Of a stretch of DNA of 23,139 nt, positions 22,725 to 23,139 are shown piece by piece (position 1 is the stretch's first letter; each line of letters starts with the position of its first letter). Under the pieces are notes generated by a model. That model saw only the letters and a list, made by a program, of their open reading frames with translations, was not told where the DNA came from and searched no databases. The DNA is from Bacillota bacterium (GTDB lineage Bacteria > Bacillota > Clostridia > Lachnospirales > Lachnospiraceae). The stretch covers positions 1 through 23,139 of the forward strand of contig JAEZRJ010000020.1 of NCBI GenBank assembly GCA_023412855.1, read 5' to 3'. The position numbers were made by a program, and so were the translations under genes.

Positions 22725-23117
22725 ATGAATATGGAAAAGGAATTAGATAGAAGCACATATGTATTACAGGAGGATGAGAGCACCGGAGCGGTTAAGATAG
22801 CGGACGATGTGGTTGCAATGATAGCGGGAATCGCGTCTACGGAGGTGGAAGGTGTTGCGTCTATGGCGGGCAATGCGACCAACGAGCTGATGAGTATGGT
22901 CGGTGTGAAAAATATGAAAAAAGGCGTAAAGGTCGATGTCCTGGATAAGGTGGTAGAGGTCGATTTGGCGCTTATCATGGAATACGGATACAATATTCCT
23001 GTAACCAGCCGCAAGGTTCAGGAGAAGGTGAAGAATGCCATTGAAAATATGACAGGACTCGAGGTATCCAGTGTGAACATCCGCATCGCAGGCGTGAATA
23101 TGCAAAAAGACAGATAG
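22725..23117 (+). CDS. Asp23/Gls24 family envelope-stress protein
   Basis: Members of this family (Pfam Asp23, DUF322) are small, abundant proteins often tied to the membrane or alkaline/envelope stress; in Staphylococcus, Asp23 is recruited to the membrane by AmaP. The protein of about 130 residues has the family core GAVKIADDVVAMIAGIASTEVEGVASMAG, then GVKVDVLDKVVEVDLALIMEYGYNIP and ENMTGLEVSSVNIRIAGV. Possible starts are ATG 22701, 22707, 22725 and 22731. AAAGG at 22712-22716 lies eight bases before 22725, so that one is preferred, with 22731 close behind. In related Clostridia this gene lies between the spoIIIA operon and nusB; here deoB, prfC and the lipoprotein gene lie in between. Confidence 0.9.
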   Translation: MNMEKELDRSTYVLQEDESTGAVKIADDVVAMIAGIASTEVEGVASMAGNATNELMSMVGVKNMKKGVKVDVLDKVVEVDLALIMEYGYNIPVTSRKVQEKVKNAIENMTGLEVSSVNIRIAGVNMQKDR

Positions 23118-23130
23118 GAAGAGTATACCC

Positions 23131-23139
23131 ATGGGAAGA
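23131..23139 (+). CDS. nusB: Start of next gene (probably nusB), cut by window end
   Basis: ATGGGAAGA reads Met-Gly-Arg and is preceded by AGGAAG. Only three codons are in the window. The product is guessed from the common asp23-nusB order and because many clostridial NusB proteins begin with a similar Met-x-Arg-Arg sequence. NusB would be a transcription antitermination factor for rRNA operons. Not provable from this sequence. Confidence 0.4.

Noticed and set aside
1..23139. CRISPR arrays, tRNA/rRNA genes, phage or toxin-antitoxin modules
   Set aside because: No regularly spaced repeats apart from the coding infB repeats, no cloverleaf or rRNA sequence, and no ORF with such motifs was found on either strand.

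Overview
The window is a low-to-moderate GC chromosome segment from a spore-forming, anaerobic member of the Firmicutes (class Clostridia, most like Lachnospiraceae). The reasons are the complete spoIIIA operon (spoIIIAA to spoIIIAH), a glycyl-radical protein, an Asp23/Gls24 protein right after the sporulation block, frequent GTG starts with AGGAGG-type ribosome sites, and sigma-A promoters close to consensus. Every call comes from reading the sequence; no database was searched.

Region 1 (2..9810) is the conserved translation/RNA block: infB (5' end outside the window), rbfA, a DHH phosphoesterase of the NrnA type, truB and ribF. These are closely spaced on the + strand and end in a terminator. 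A secreted SH3b-NlpC/P60 cell-wall hydrolase with a perfect TTGACA-17-TATAAT promoter comes next. Then come rpsO with its own promoter and structured leader, and pnp preceded by a ~100-nt hairpin.

Region 2 (9811..12534) is an accessory-looking pocket. It holds an A+T-rich spacer, a DUF255/YyaL thioredoxin-fold protein with unlike codon use, and, convergent to it on the - strand, a 79-residue stand-alone glycyl-radical domain (GrcA type) with its own promoter and a palindrome over its -10 box. The two genes share a bidirectional terminator.

Region 3 (12581..18067) is the spoIIIA operon, which builds the mother-cell side of the channel to the engulfed forespore. It starts from a plausible sigma-E promoter and has tight or overlapping gene junctions.

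Region 4 (18136..23139) holds deoB (phosphopentomutase), prfC (RF3), a transglutaminase-like lipoprotein, an Asp23/Gls24 protein and the first codons of the next gene (probably nusB). Two copies of a ~148-bp element lie in opposite orientation around prfC plus the lipoprotein gene. They share 8-10 bp terminal inverted repeats, each is flanked by a near-perfect ~10-bp direct repeat, and they share a 46-bp identical core. This is a small non-autonomous (MITE-like) mobile element. Removing copy 1 with one flanking repeat restores a tight deoB-prfC junction.

The most interesting items are this MITE-like pair, the pnp leader hairpin, the stand-alone glycyl-radical gene with its candidate operator, and the tandem-repeat N-terminus of IF-2. 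No CRISPR array, tRNA, rRNA, phage or defence system was seen.
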